Positions 16,269 to 25,426 of a stretch of DNA of 64,000 nt are shown here, piece after piece. Below the pieces are notes generated by a model that was not told where the DNA came from, did not search any database, and saw only the letters and a list, made by a program, of their open reading frames with translations. Source of the DNA: Tenacibaculum finnmarkense (GTDB taxonomy: Bacteria; Bacteroidota; Bacteroidia; Flavobacteriales; Flavobacteriaceae). Position numbers and translations under genes: made by a program. Location of the stretch: positions 1-64,000 of the forward strand of contig NZ_OENA01000060.1 of the NCBI RefSeq assembly GCF_900239185.1, in the 5' to 3' direction. How positions within the stretch are numbered: position 1 is the first letter of the stretch; each line of letters opens with the position of its first letter.

Positions 16269-17159
16269 ATGCGTAAGTTTTTCTTTTTAATTTTTATTTT
16301 ATCAGCCGTTTTTAGCTTGCAATCGCAAGAGTTAAATGCTTTGGTAACTATAAATACCGATAAAATTCAAAGTAGTAATAAGCAAGTTTATCAAACACTT
16401 CAAAAATCAATAACGGCGTTTATTAACGAAACCCAATGGACGACTAAAACTTTTAAGCAACAAGAGCGTATTAATTGTGCGTTTACCATTATTATCAGCG
16501 AACAAAATGCGGCTAATTTTACTGCAAGCCTTCAAATTCAAGCTACACGACCTGTGTATAATTCAAGTTATGCAACGCCTATTTTAAATATTAACGACAC
16601 CAATTTTAATTTTAAATATAGTGAGTTTGCGCCTTTAATTTTTAACCCAAATACTTACGATTCTAATTTGGTATCGACCATTGCATTTTACGTTTATACT
16701 ATTTTAGGAATTGATGCCGATACTTTTGCTTTAAAAGGGGGGACAGATTATTTTAAAACCGCAGAAAATGTGATGTTACAAGCGCAGTCTAGTGGAGAAA
16801 GTGCTTGGCAAAATAAAATAGGAAAACAAAATAGGTTTGCGTTGATTGATGGTTTTTTATCTTCAAAATTTAGCTCTTTACGTACTATTTTTTATGAGTA
16901 TCACCGAAAAGGTTTCGATAATTTTTCAGCAGATAAAGAATTAGCAAAACAAACGATTCAAAAAAATGTAATCGCCTTAGAAAAACTGCATAATATTACC
17001 ATAGGAAATTATATGATTCGTGTTTTTTTAGATGCAAAGGCAGATGAAATTTCTAATGTTTTTTCGGATGGAAAACCAGCAAAAAATACACAGAAAATGC
17101 TAAGTGTTTTAAATAAAATAGCGCCTACTTATAAAGATAAATGGAAAACTATTAAATAA
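16269..17159 (+). CDS. porD: DUF4835 protein, type IX secretion-associated PorD
   Basis: 296 residues with a cleavable signal peptide (MRKFFFLIFILSAVFSLQSQ). The start of the mature protein (ELNALVTINTDKIQ) and the conserved position between coaBC and recN identify the DUF4835 family, annotated as PorD. I am surer of the family than of its role in type IX secretion. Confidence 0.85.
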   Translation: MRKFFFLIFILSAVFSLQSQELNALVTINTDKIQSSNKQVYQTLQKSITAFINETQWTTKTFKQQERINCAFTIIISEQNAANFTASLQIQATRPVYNSSYATPILNINDTNFNFKYSEFAPLIFNPNTYDSNLVSTIAFYVYTILGIDADTFALKGGTDYFKTAENVMLQAQSSGESAWQNKIGKQNRFALIDGFLSSKFSSLRTIFYEYHRKGFDNFSADKELAKQTIQKNVIALEKLHNITIGNYMIRVFLDAKADEISNVFSDGKPAKNTQKMLSVLNKIAPTYKDKWKTIK

Positions 17160-17195
17160 GGTTTGTAATCTTTATTAGATATTTTTTTATGATAT

Positions 17196-17232
17196 AAAAA
17201 GCATCAATGTACTTTACATTGATGCTTTTTTT
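17196..17232 (+). terminator. intrinsic terminator after porD
   Basis: Perfect 16-bp stem AAAAAGCATCAATGTA / TACATTGATGCTTTTT with loop CTT and a T run. Confidence 0.85.
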
Positions 17233-17256
17233 GCTAAATTAGATTAGTTTTAATTC

Positions 17257-17446
17257 TTTAAGAGCCTGTTTAAAAATTAAATAAAGACTTGATTCTCGTC
17301 ATGCTGAATTTATTTCAGCATCGCATCAACAGGGAAATTACGAAAAACCAGAAAGCGAACCTGAAATAAACTCCCGTTGACAGATGCGATTCCTTATTTT
17401 TTCTATGCTGTTTTTTTTCAACTGAAATTTAAACAATCTTTAAAGT
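17257..17446. repeat. MITE-like element with imperfect terminal inverted repeats
   Basis: The ends CTTTAAGAGCCTGTTTAAA (17257) and TTTAAACAATCTTTAAAG (to 17446) are imperfect inverted repeats. The interior carries CATGCTGAATTTATTTCAGCATCG (given here only as a small palindrome at about 17299-17323) and GTTGACAGATGCGATTC. Parts recur at 10370-10475, 30096-30112, 54733-54835 and 63443-63513. There is no coding capacity. Confidence 0.6.
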
Positions 17447-17491
17447 CGTTGCCATAAAAATAATCTAATATCTTAAAATATAGCAAAAAAC

Positions 17492-17576
17492 CCTAGCCCC
17501 GATTGTAGCAATTGTTTGAGCTCCTTTTTTGATTTTTTTTCAAAAAAGAGCGAGTGCGGAAAGCGGGAAATAGCTT
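17492..17576 (+). repeat. structured dispersed repeat, copy 1 (flavo-1-like)
   Basis: It starts CCTAGCCCCGATTG..GCAA and ends GCGAGTGCGGAAAGCGGGAAATAGCT. Between them a T-rich/A-rich stem (CTTTTTTGATTT with its complement) varies in sequence but stays complementary between copies. It fills the gap before recN. The motif recalls the flavo-1 RNA class; this is a recollection. Confidence 0.7.
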
Positions 17577-17700
17577 CAAATTATTTTTATACTTACAAAA
17601 CAGGTTGTTCCGATGTAAAAAGACTAGCAATATATCTGTTCTTTTTTAAGTAATTTAATTCATTAAAAACACGTACTTTTATTTTTTTAAATAATCGATT

Positions 17701-19353
17701 TTGCTTAGACATTTATCCATACATAATTACGCGTTAATCAATCAGTTATCGATTGATTTTACAAAAGGTTTATCAATCATAACTGGGGAAACAGGCGCAG
17801 GAAAATCCATATTACTAGGCGCTTTAGGTTTGGTAATGGGAAACCGTGCCGATTTATCTTCCTTAAAAAACACCGATAAAAAATGTATTATTGAAGCCAA
17901 ATTTGCTGTTGAAGGCTATTCTTTACAGCATCTATTTGATGAATTTGATCTTGATTATGAGCCCGAAACTATTATCCGTAGAGAAATTTTACCTTCTGGA
18001 AAATCAAGGGCTTTTGTAAACGATACGCCTGTAAATTTATCAATTTTAACAGCGTTAAAAATAAAATTACTCGACATTCACTCGCAACATCAAACTGCTG
18101 AATTGTCGGATACTAGTTTTCAATTTTCGATTATTGATGCCTTGGCAAAAAATAAAACCAAGGTTACATCCTACAAAACAGGGATGAAAAAATATACTTC
18201 TTTAGTTAAAGAATTAAAAATTTTAAAAGAAGAAACTCTAAAATCAAAAGAACAATATGCTTACAATTCACACTTATTCAATGAATTTGAACAAGCGGAA
18301 TTAGTTATAGGCGAGCAAGAAGTTTTAGAAGAAAAATTACATACTTTAAATAATGTAGAGGAAATAAAACTGCATTTATCGGAGGCTTTAGCTGTTTCAT
18401 CGAATGAAGAAATTGGCGTGCAAAATTTACTGTATTCCTTAGAAAATAGCTTGCAAAAAATAAGTGCATACGCTAAAAATTACCAAGAAATTACGAATAG
18501 AGTTACGAGTTTAAAATTAGAATTTGATGATGTTGTTGCCGAATTAGAAAATGCGAACGAAGAGGTTGCTTTTAACCCAAATGAAGTTGAAGAATTAAAC
18601 GACCGTTTGCAATTAATTTACAATCTTCAAAAGAAACATTCTGTGAATTCTATTGCTGAATTGTTAGTTATTTTTGAATCATTATCAGAAAAAGTAGCGC
18701 AGGTAGATGATGCCGATGAATTGATTGCTGCTAAAAATTTAGAAATAACAGCAGTAACAAATAAATTAGATGAATTTGCGGTTTTAATTACAGCATCTAG
18801 AAATAAGGCGATTCCTAAATTACAGAAAGAATTGGAATATTTATTAACGGAATTAGGAATGCCAAATGCGCGTTTTTCAATAGAATTAATTCCGTCGGAC
18901 AGCTATTTTTATAATGGAAAAGATGTATTGTCGTTTCTGTTTTCAGCAAATAAAGGCGGAAATTTTGGCGAACTTAAAAAAGTGGCTTCTGGAGGAGAAT
19001 TATCACGAATTATGCTTTCTGTAAAGAAAATTTTATCAGAAAATATACAGCTTCCAACTATTATTTTTGATGAAATTGATACGGGAGTTTCAGGGGAAGT
19101 TTCTAATAAAATAGCCAAAATAATGCAAGATATGGGAGCAGGAATGCAGGTAATTACCATTACGCATTTACCTCAAATTGCGGCAAAAGGAGTGCAGCAT
19201 TACAAAGTATATAAAGGCGAAGAAAACGGCGTAACAACCTCTAATTTAAAATTACTTTCCGAACAAGAACGCATTATTGAAATTGCGGAAATGTTAAGCG
19301 GAAAAGAGGTGTCTGAAAGTGCGCTAATTCATGCAAAAGAATTATTGAATTAA
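17701..19353 (+). CDS. recN: DNA repair ATPase RecN
   Basis: 550 residues, SMC-like. It has Walker A ITGETGAGKSILLGALG near the N-terminus, a long coiled coil (about 150-370), the ABC signature ASGGELSRIMLS and Walker B TIIFDEIDTGVSG. The start is TTG at 17701, chosen because MLRHLSIHNYALI matches the conserved N-terminus and there is no ATG upstream in frame. RecN acts in double-strand break repair. It stands after the conserved porD gene. Confidence 0.95.
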   Translation: MLRHLSIHNYALINQLSIDFTKGLSIITGETGAGKSILLGALGLVMGNRADLSSLKNTDKKCIIEAKFAVEGYSLQHLFDEFDLDYEPETIIRREILPSGKSRAFVNDTPVNLSILTALKIKLLDIHSQHQTAELSDTSFQFSIIDALAKNKTKVTSYKTGMKKYTSLVKELKILKEETLKSKEQYAYNSHLFNEFEQAELVIGEQEVLEEKLHTLNNVEEIKLHLSEALAVSSNEEIGVQNLLYSLENSLQKISAYAKNYQEITNRVTSLKLEFDDVVAELENANEEVAFNPNEVEELNDRLQLIYNLQKKHSVNSIAELLVIFESLSEKVAQVDDADELIAAKNLEITAVTNKLDEFAVLITASRNKAIPKLQKELEYLLTELGMPNARFSIELIPSDSYFYNGKDVLSFLFSANKGGNFGELKKVASGGELSRIMLSVKKILSENIQLPTIIFDEIDTGVSGEVSNKIAKIMQDMGAGMQVITITHLPQIAAKGVQHYKVYKGEENGVTTSNLKLLSEQERIIEIAEMLSGKEVSESALIHAKELLN

Positions 19354-19413
19354 TCGCTTTTAAATTAATAAAAAGGCTATAAAACAAAAATTAGATACAG
19401 TAAAAAGTAATAT

Positions 19414-20226
19414 ATGTACAATTTATTAAAAGGAAAAAAAGGAATTATTTTTGGGGCTTTAGATGAAAATTCTATTGCTTGGAAAGTTGCCGAACGTGCT
19501 TGTGAAGAAGGCGCTGAATTTGTATTAACCAATGCTCCTGCGGCAATGCGTTTAGGAAATATTGATGAATTGGCTAAAAAAACAGGGGCGGTAATTATTC
19601 CTGCCGATGCAACGTCAATGGACGATTTAACGGCTTTAGTTGAAAAATCAATGGAAATTTTAGGCGGTAAAATTGATTTCGTTTTACATTCAATCGGGAT
19701 GTCGGTAAATGTGCGTAAAAAGCGTCATTATACTGATCCTAATTATGATTTTACAGCAAAAGGAGCGGATGTTTCTGCAGTTTCTTTTCACAAGGTTTTA
19801 AATGTTTTGTATCATAAAAAAGCCATGAATGAATGGGGGAGTATCGTAGCGCTTAGTTATATGGCAGCACAACGAGTTTTTCCTGATTATAACGATATGG
19901 CTGATAATAAAGCCTATTTAGAATCGATTGCTCGTAGTTTTGGCTACTTTTTTGGGAAAGATCATAAAGTGCGTGTAAATACGATTTCGCAATCGCCAAC
20001 GCCAACTAGAGCAGGAAAAGGGGTAAAAGGTTTCGATGGATTTATTTCCTATTCTGATAAAATGTCGCCACTAGGAAATGCGACTGCTTTAGAATGTGCC
20101 GATTACACGATTTCGTTGTTTTCAGATTTAACAAAAAAAGTAACCTTACAAAATTTATTTCACGACGGCGGATTTTCAAATATGGGTGTTAGCACGGCAG
20201 TAATGGATAAATTTACAGAAGCATAA
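19414..20226 (+). CDS. fabI: enoyl-ACP reductase (NADH)
   Basis: 270 residues, an SDR-fold enzyme catalysing the last step of fatty-acid elongation. The FabI signature Tyr-x6-Lys is present as Tyr159 and Lys166 (YNDMADNK), with the glycine-rich start KGKKGIIFGALDENSIAW. It is the target class of triclosan-like inhibitors. Followed by a strong terminator at 20252-20279. Confidence 0.96.
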   Translation: MYNLLKGKKGIIFGALDENSIAWKVAERACEEGAEFVLTNAPAAMRLGNIDELAKKTGAVIIPADATSMDDLTALVEKSMEILGGKIDFVLHSIGMSVNVRKKRHYTDPNYDFTAKGADVSAVSFHKVLNVLYHKKAMNEWGSIVALSYMAAQRVFPDYNDMADNKAYLESIARSFGYFFGKDHKVRVNTISQSPTPTRAGKGVKGFDGFISYSDKMSPLGNATALECADYTISLFSDLTKKVTLQNLFHDGGFSNMGVSTAVMDKFTEA

Positions 20227-20251
20227 CTTTAACAAGCATACAAAATATATT

Positions 20252-20284
20252 AAAATGCAAATCGTTAGATTTGCATTTTTTATT
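20252..20284 (+). terminator. intrinsic terminator after fabI
   Basis: Perfect 12-bp stem AAAATGCAAATC / GATTTGCATTTT with loop GTTA and trailing T residues. Confidence 0.85.
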
Positions 20285-20295
20285 TATACATTATT

Positions 20296-21096
20296 ATGAA
20301 CAATAATTTACAGCTAGCCCAAATAGAAGCAAATTTAGCTCCTTTAAGAAAACAGTTAAAAGAACACGGGTTATACGATTCTTTAAAAAATATTACAGAT
20401 GTTAAAACTTTTATGGAATCGCATGTTTTTGCTGTTTGGGATTTTATGTCGTTATTAAAGGCCTTGCAACAAAAATTAACCTGTACCACTTTGCCTTGGC
20501 TTCCTGTGGCAAACCATAATACAGCACGGTTTATCAATGAAATAGTTTTAGGCGAAGAAACCGATGTAAACGAATTAGGCGTTTCTAAAAGTCATTTTGA
20601 AATGTATATTGATGCCATGAATCAGGCAGGGGCAAATACCGCTCAAATTTCTGATTTTATTGATGCTATTCTAGGAGGAGTAACAATAGAAGAAGCCTTA
20701 AATAAGGTAGTTATTTTACCAGAAGTAAAAGATTTTGTATTGTTTTCTTTTGAAGTTATTGCTACCGAAAAACCACATATTATTGCCGCTAGTTTTACCT
20801 TTGGTAGAGAGGATGTAATACCTGATATGTTTTTAGAAATTGTTAAAAATACTGAAGAAAATACCGAAGAAGAAGAAAGTACAACATATAGTAAATTAAC
20901 CTATTATTTAAAAAGACATATTGAATTAGATGGCGATGAGCACGGTCCTTTATCATTACAAATGATCGAAGAATTATGTGGTAACGATGCCCAAAAATGG
21001 GAAGAAGTATTGCTATATGCTAAAAAATCATTAGAAAAACGCATCAATCTTTGGAGTGGAATTACAAAGCAAATTAATCCAGGTTTTTTAGCTTAA
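20296..21096 (+). CDS. DUF3050 family protein
   Basis: 266 residues, cytoplasmic, largely helical. The stretch [18 protein letters not shown] followed by [22 protein letters not shown] is characteristic of DUF3050, whose members are predicted to have a haem-oxygenase-like fold. The histidines in SHVFAVWD and in [17 protein letters not shown] context are candidates for metal binding. It ends 23 bp before a glycosyltransferase. Substrate unknown. Confidence 0.8.
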   Translation: MNNNLQLAQIEANLAPLRKQLKEHGLYDSLKNITDVKTFMESHVFAVWDFMSLLKALQQKLTCTTLPWLPVANHNTARFINEIVLGEETDVNELGVSKSHFEMYIDAMNQAGANTAQISDFIDAILGGVTIEEALNKVVILPEVKDFVLFSFEVIATEKPHIIAASFTFGREDVIPDMFLEIVKNTEENTEEEESTTYSKLTYYLKRHIELDGDEHGPLSLQMIEELCGNDAQKWEEVLLYAKKSLEKRINLWSGITKQINPGFLA

Positions 21097-21119
21097 AAGT
21101 CTGTAAAATTTAAAAAAGG

Positions 21120-22091
21120 ATGTTAAAATTTTCAATAATAGTTCCTGTTTATAATCGTCCGAAAGAAATTGAAGAATTATTAGAAAGCCTTACAAAGCAA
21201 GATTTTCAAGAGAATTTAAAAGATGATTTAAAAGATGCTTTCGAAGTTATTATTATTGAAGATGGCTCTGAAAAATCATCCGAAGAAATTGTAAAGAGCT
21301 ACAAAAATCGCTTGAATATCCGTTATTTTTATAAAGAAAATAGCGGAGCAGGAGCAAGCCGAAATTTTGGGATGCAACGTGCTAGTGGTACTTATTTTAT
21401 CATTTTAGATAGCGATGTAATTTTGCCAACACAATATTTATCCGAAGTAAAAAAAGGCTTAAAACAACAATATACCGATGCTTTTGGAGGTGCCGATGCT
21501 GCTCATAGTAGTTTTACTGATTTACAAAAAGCCATTAATTATTCGATGACATCGGTTTTAACAACAGGTGGAATTAGAGGAAAGAAAAAAGGATTGGGAA
21601 AGTTTCAACCACGGAGTTTTAATTTAGGAATATCAAAAAAAGCCTTTATAAAAACAGCTGGATTTTCGAGAATGAAGGCTGGTGAAGATATTGATTTAAC
21701 CTTTCGTTTGTGGGAAAATGGTTTTGAAACCCAACTTATTGAAAAAGCATTTGTGTATCATAAACGCCGAAGTACAATTAAGCAATTTTTTAAACAAACA
21801 TTTGCCTTTGGAACTGCCCGCCCTATTTTGAATGCAAAATATCCTGAATCAGCAAAATTAACCTATTGGTTTCCCAGTGTATTTATAATCGGTTTTTTGG
21901 TGAGTTTATTGCTGTTATCCTTCGGATGTTGGCAAATTTTTATGTGCTATGTGTTTTATTTTATGGCAATTTTTATAGATGCTTACAGGCAAAATAAAAA
22001 CATTAATATTGCTGCTAAAAGTAAATTAACAACCTTAGTACAATTTACAGGTTATGGATTGGGGTTTTTAAAATCAATCTTTAAAATATAA
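21120..22091 (+). CDS. family 2 glycosyltransferase, membrane-associated
   Basis: 323 residues. The GT-A domain (about 1-235) opens FSIIVPVYNRPKEIEELLES and has the metal-binding DSD in FIILDSDVILP. GEDIDLTFRLWENGF is the family ED motif region. The C-terminus (about 250-320) has hydrophobic membrane segments. It probably transfers a sugar in surface polysaccharide or glycolipid synthesis. The acceptor cannot be told. Followed by a palindromic terminator-like repeat. Confidence 0.85.
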   Translation: MLKFSIIVPVYNRPKEIEELLESLTKQDFQENLKDDLKDAFEVIIIEDGSEKSSEEIVKSYKNRLNIRYFYKENSGAGASRNFGMQRASGTYFIILDSDVILPTQYLSEVKKGLKQQYTDAFGGADAAHSSFTDLQKAINYSMTSVLTTGGIRGKKKGLGKFQPRSFNLGISKKAFIKTAGFSRMKAGEDIDLTFRLWENGFETQLIEKAFVYHKRRSTIKQFFKQTFAFGTARPILNAKYPESAKLTYWFPSVFIIGFLVSLLLLSFGCWQIFMCYVFYFMAIFIDAYRQNKNINIAAKSKLTTLVQFTGYGLGFLKSIFKI

Positions 22092-22108
22092 ATTTTCAGT
22101 AAAATACA

Positions 22109-22145
22109 AGACCTCACAGGTTTTTAAAACCTATGAGGTCTGTTT
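22109..22145. terminator. GACCTCACAGG palindrome, probable bidirectional terminator
   Basis: AGACCTCACAGGTTTTT and AAAACCTATGAGGTCT form a near-perfect 16-bp stem between converging genes. A degenerate copy lies at 45434-45466 and a half copy at 63515-63536, so it is also a dispersed repeat. Confidence 0.7.
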
Positions 22146-22178
22146 GTTTATTTCTGATAAAATTGAATAAGTTTGAGG

Positions 22179-22493
22179 CTAAAAATCGCTTTCTTCAATA
22201 ATATATTCCATTAAAGAGTTGTAATATTCTTCAATATAAATGACATCTTTAAAGTTTTTATCGCTATTAAAATAATAACTTTTATCGTCTTTTGTAGTAA
22301 CAAACCAGAAGTTTTTACCTTCGTATTCAACGCCTTTATTGAATGAAACTTCTACGGCAATTTTTTCTACTGCAATTTTTTTTGCTGAGGTAATTTGTGC
22401 TTCGGTAAATTTAACATACGAACTGTTGTTTTGAGCATTTGATGTTAGTATTGTTGTGAATACTAAAAAGGTAAATAATACTATTTTTTTCAT
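22179..22493 (-). CDS. small secreted protein of unknown function
   Basis: 104 residues with a cleavable signal peptide (MKKIVLFTFLVFTTILTSNAQ). The mature part is acidic at its end (YIIEESDF) and rich in aromatic residues (YEGKNFWFVTTKDDKSYYF). No family was recognised. It stands alone next to arsC. Confidence 0.6.
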   Translation of the reverse strand: MKKIVLFTFLVFTTILTSNAQNNSSYVKFTEAQITSAKKIAVEKIAVEVSFNKGVEYEGKNFWFVTTKDDKSYYFNSDKNFKDVIYIEEYYNSLMEYIIEESDF

Positions 22494-22538
22494 TGTGAGG
22501 GGGTGATTTATTTAACTAGATTTTTGATAGTGTTTTAT

Positions 22539-22892
22539 TTAAATAATGGTTAAAATATTTTCTACCGGACGACCAATAACAGCTTTATCTGCGTTTACAA
22601 CAATTGGGCGTTCAATAAGTTTAGGATGATTAAGCATTGCTTTTATAAGCTGATTGTCAGATAATTCGTTGTTTTTAAATTGCTCTTTAAATTCTTCTTT
22701 CCATATTTTTTCATTCTTACGAACCAAATCAATAGGAGCGATGTTTAAAAGGCTAATAATTTGGGTTAATTGTTTTTCAGAAGGGATATTTTCTAAATAT
22801 TTTACAACTTCGAATTCTTTCTCTGAATTTTCTAAAATTTCAAGCCCTTGTCGAGATTTTGAGCAACGTGGATTGTGGTATATTTGTATCAT
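22539..22892 (-). CDS. arsC: ArsC family arsenate reductase-like protein
   Basis: 117 residues, thioredoxin-like fold of the glutaredoxin-coupled ArsC family. The catalytic cysteine is Cys10 in YHNPRCSKSR, and the arginine-containing motif IERPIVVNADKAVIGRP is present. No other arsenic genes are nearby, so the physiological role could be other than arsenate reduction. 17 bp downstream of prfB and probably co-transcribed. Confidence 0.85.
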   Translation of the reverse strand: MIQIYHNPRCSKSRQGLEILENSEKEFEVVKYLENIPSEKQLTQIISLLNIAPIDLVRKNEKIWKEEFKEQFKNNELSDNQLIKAMLNHPKLIERPIVVNADKAVIGRPVENILTII

Positions 22893-22909
22893 TTTAATAG
22901 CTTTTTTTA

Positions 22910-24004
22910 TTAATTTTCTTTTTGTCCGTTTAGCATTAAATACGATTTTAAAAATGGATTGATATTTCCGTCCATAACCGCCGAAACATTACCTGTTTCA
23001 TGCCCTGTACGTACATCTTTTATTAATTTATAAGGGTGCATTACATAATTTCGAATTTGACTTCCCCATTCGGTTTTTAATTTTCCTGCCTCAATATTTT
23101 CTCTAGTAGCACGTCTTTTTTGCAGTTCAATTTCATACAATTGCGACTTTAACATTTTTAAAGCTGTCGCCCTATTATCGTGCTGCGAACGAGAATTTGA
23201 ACACTGAATTTGAATACCACTTGGCTTATGTGTTAATTGCACTTTTGTTTCCACTTTATTTACATTTTGCCCACCAGCACCGCTTGATCGTGCGGTAACA
23301 ATTTCAATATCGGCAGGGTTTATATCAATTTCAATGCTGTTATCTGCCACAGGGTACACATATACCGAGCCAAAAGTGGTGTGACGTTTTGCGTTGCTAT
23401 CAAAAGGTGAAATTCGTACCAAACGATGCACGCCATTTTCGCCTTTTAACCATCCGAAGGCATAATCGCCCTCAAATTCCATAGTAACCGTTTTTATTCC
23501 TGCGGTATCACCCGCCTGATAATTGAGTGTTTTCAGGTTAAAACCTTGCTTTTCTGCCCACATAGTGTACATACGCATAAGCATTTCTACCCAATCGCAA
23601 CTTTCAGTACCACCTGCACCTGCAGTAATTTGAATGGTAGCGCTTAAATTATCACCTTCATCAGAAAGCATGTTTTTAAACTCAATATCTTCTAAAAAAG
23701 CAATTGTTTTGTCAAACTGCGCTATCACTTCTTCTTGGTCAACAGCACCTTCTTTATAAAAATCGTACAATACGGCAAGGTCTTCGTTAAGCGTAATAAC
23801 GGTATGATAATCAAGTACCCACTTCTTTTTAACACGCAATGTTTTTAGCAGTATTTCGGCTTGCTTCGGATGATTCCAAAAGTCAGGATCTACTGTTTTT
23901 TCCTCTTCATTACTTATTTCAATCAGTTTCTTCTCAATATCTAAATACCCTTTTAACTTGCCTATTCGTTCTGTAATATTTTTAAGTTGTTCTTGTGTAA
24001 CCAT
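22910..24004 (-). CDS. prfB: peptide chain release factor 2
   Basis: About 364 residues from the ATG at 24004 (MVTQEQLKN). An upstream in-frame ATG at 24019 overlaps the -7 box and is unlikely to be used. The stop-codon-recognising SPF motif (RISPFDS) and the catalytic [13 protein letters not shown] are present. Unlike many bacterial prfB genes there is no internal UGA frameshift site: the reading frame is open through the GYLDIE region where it usually lies. It terminates translation at UGA and UAA. Confidence 0.95.
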   Translation of the reverse strand: MVTQEQLKNITERIGKLKGYLDIEKKLIEISNEEEKTVDPDFWNHPKQAEILLKTLRVKKKWVLDYHTVITLNEDLAVLYDFYKEGAVDQEEVIAQFDKTIAFLEDIEFKNMLSDEGDNLSATIQITAGAGGTESCDWVEMLMRMYTMWAEKQGFNLKTLNYQAGDTAGIKTVTMEFEGDYAFGWLKGENGVHRLVRISPFDSNAKRHTTFGSVYVYPVADNSIEIDINPADIEIVTARSSGAGGQNVNKVETKVQLTHKPSGIQIQCSNSRSQHDNRATALKMLKSQLYEIELQKRRATRENIEAGKLKTEWGSQIRNYVMHPYKLIKDVRTGHETGNVSAVMDGNINPFLKSYLMLNGQKEN

Positions 24005-24008
24005 TTTG

Positions 24009-24016
24009 CAAAAATA
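24009..24016 (-). promoter_or_regulatory. -7 box TATTTTTG upstream of prfB, predicted leaderless
   Basis: On the minus strand TATTTTTG-CAAA-ATG places the -7 box exactly 4 nt before the start at 24004. This argues for that start over the ATG at 24019. Confidence 0.6.
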
Positions 24017-24088
24017 CATTTTAAAATCATAGATAAAAATGGAAATATATTTAAAACTGTAGTTTTAGAAATTAAGGTAATTTTTTGG

Positions 24089-24171
24089 AGCTATTTCCCG
24101 CTTTCCGCACTCGCTCTTTTTTGAAAAAAATCAAAAAAGGAGCTCAAACAAATGCTTCAATCGGGGCTAGG
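24089..24171 (-). repeat. structured dispersed repeat, copy 2
   Basis: Inverted orientation: AGCTATTTCCCGCTTTCCGC to TCGGGGCTAGG, with the same boundaries as copy 1 and an intact T/A stem. It lies between prfB and the outer-membrane protein gene. A small reading frame across it is an accident of the repeat. Confidence 0.7.
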
Positions 24172-24290
24172 GCATTCGTTAAACAAGAAAAATCGAGCAT
24201 CTTACAGGTTTCAAAAGTGAAAACAGTAAACTTCTCGATTCTTGCGAATAGCAATATAAATAGGTTGTAAAAAAAATAGTGTTTGAGTGT

Positions 24291-24776
24291 TTAGAAAAAG
24301 ACTCTTATAAAAGGAGAAATTGCATTTGCGTAAATGCTTTTGTCTTTTTTGTATAATACATCATATTGAACGCCAAAAGTTACTTTTCCACTTATATAAG
24401 CAGCTCCTAAATTTAAAGAAGGGTAGCTGTAATTCTCTTTAATACTATTTGTAGTTTTATTAATATAAGATTGTAACAATTCAGCAGAAAATTCGATGTT
24501 AGGTATTGGTCTGAACATAGAAACAACCCCCGCAGAATAAATATTAGCACTAGCATCTTTGCTTTTATTATATAAATACCCAGCATTAGCTCCGAATGAA
24601 AATTCGTCAGTAAAATCATAAACAGCACTAGGTGAGATAGATAAAGTTGTACTGTTAGCGCCTAGACTAAAACCAAAAGTACCACCAAAACGAACATTGT
24701 TAAAAAAATTATCTTCTTGCGAAAAGCTATTTATTGAAAATAAACAGAGCGAAAAAATGAGTATTATTTTATTCAT
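24291..24776 (-). CDS. small outer-membrane beta-barrel-like protein
   Basis: 161 residues with a signal peptide ending NSFSQ. The mature part has alternating amphipathic strands rich in glycine and aromatics (VRFGGTFGFSLGANS, FSFGANAGYLYNKS, LNLGAAYISGKVTFGVQYD) and ends with phenylalanine (FIRVFF), typical of barrels inserted by BAM. Its start overlaps the stop of the upstream membrane gene by 4 bp, placing it in the ECF sigma operon. Confidence 0.75.
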   Translation of the reverse strand: MNKIILIFSLCLFSINSFSQEDNFFNNVRFGGTFGFSLGANSTTLSISPSAVYDFTDEFSFGANAGYLYNKSKDASANIYSAGVVSMFRPIPNIEFSAELLQSYINKTTNSIKENYSYPSLNLGAAYISGKVTFGVQYDVLYKKDKSIYANAISPFIRVFF

Positions 24777-25423
24777 AATATTTTTTTTTCATCAAACTTA
24801 GTCAATTCTTTGTAATTTTTAAGTAATTTTTTTAATAAAATACCATAAAGTAATTGATAAAATAACCAGAATAATCCTAAAAATAATGATAGAAATAGTA
24901 TTTGAGTAATCAGCATGCTTGTAAACAGGCTTGATTCCTCTATAATTGCATTGTTTGTTTCTAGTATTTCTTTTAAGTGATTTAAGTCGCTAAAAATAAA
25001 AACATTAACAATAATAGCTAAAATAATAAAAGTTAATAGGTTGTAGTAAACATAGAATTTAACTGTTTTTCGAACTTTAAATATTTTTTGAAGCAGTTCT
25101 TTTGTGCCATCGGTTACAGAAATAGCGGTGTAGTTTTTATAAAAAACATATAAAAAACCAATAATTACAACATAATGAATGTAGTAAGAAATTTCAATAA
25201 ATGAGGTTAAATTAAAAGAGTCGTAAATTTTGAGATACTTACTTTTAGCAGTAAATAAGTTTAACAATATCCAAAATAAAAATTCTAATATTCCAATAAT
25301 AAAAATCCATTTTACAATAGACGATGATTTTGCATGTGCCATTTTATAAATAGCCGCCTTAGAGACTTGATTTGTTTGTTCAGGCTGATTATTCCATGCT
25401 GTTTTATATTTATCTAAATCCAT
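24773..25423 (-). CDS. four-helix membrane protein downstream of ECF sigma factor
   Basis: 216 residues with four predicted membrane segments (about 39-58, 75-96, 117-139 and 160-185). The cytoplasmic N-terminus (MDLDKYKTAWNNQPEQT) resembles a Bacteroidota family that sits next to sigma factors. It starts 3 bp after the sigma gene ends. A role as anti-sigma factor is inferred from position only. Confidence 0.65.
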   Translation of the reverse strand: MDLDKYKTAWNNQPEQTNQVSKAAIYKMAHAKSSSIVKWIFIIGILEFLFWILLNLFTAKSKYLKIYDSFNLTSFIEISYYIHYVVIIGFLYVFYKNYTAISVTDGTKELLQKIFKVRKTVKFYVYYNLLTFIILAIIVNVFIFSDLNHLKEILETNNAIIEESSLFTSMLITQILFLSLFLGLFWLFYQLLYGILLKKLLKNYKELTKFDEKKIL

Positions 25424-25426
25424 AGG

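Noticed and set aside
24085..24270. A 61-codon frame across dispersed repeat copy 2.
   Set aside because: Most of it is the inverted repeat itself, and the same reading is not kept in the other copies.
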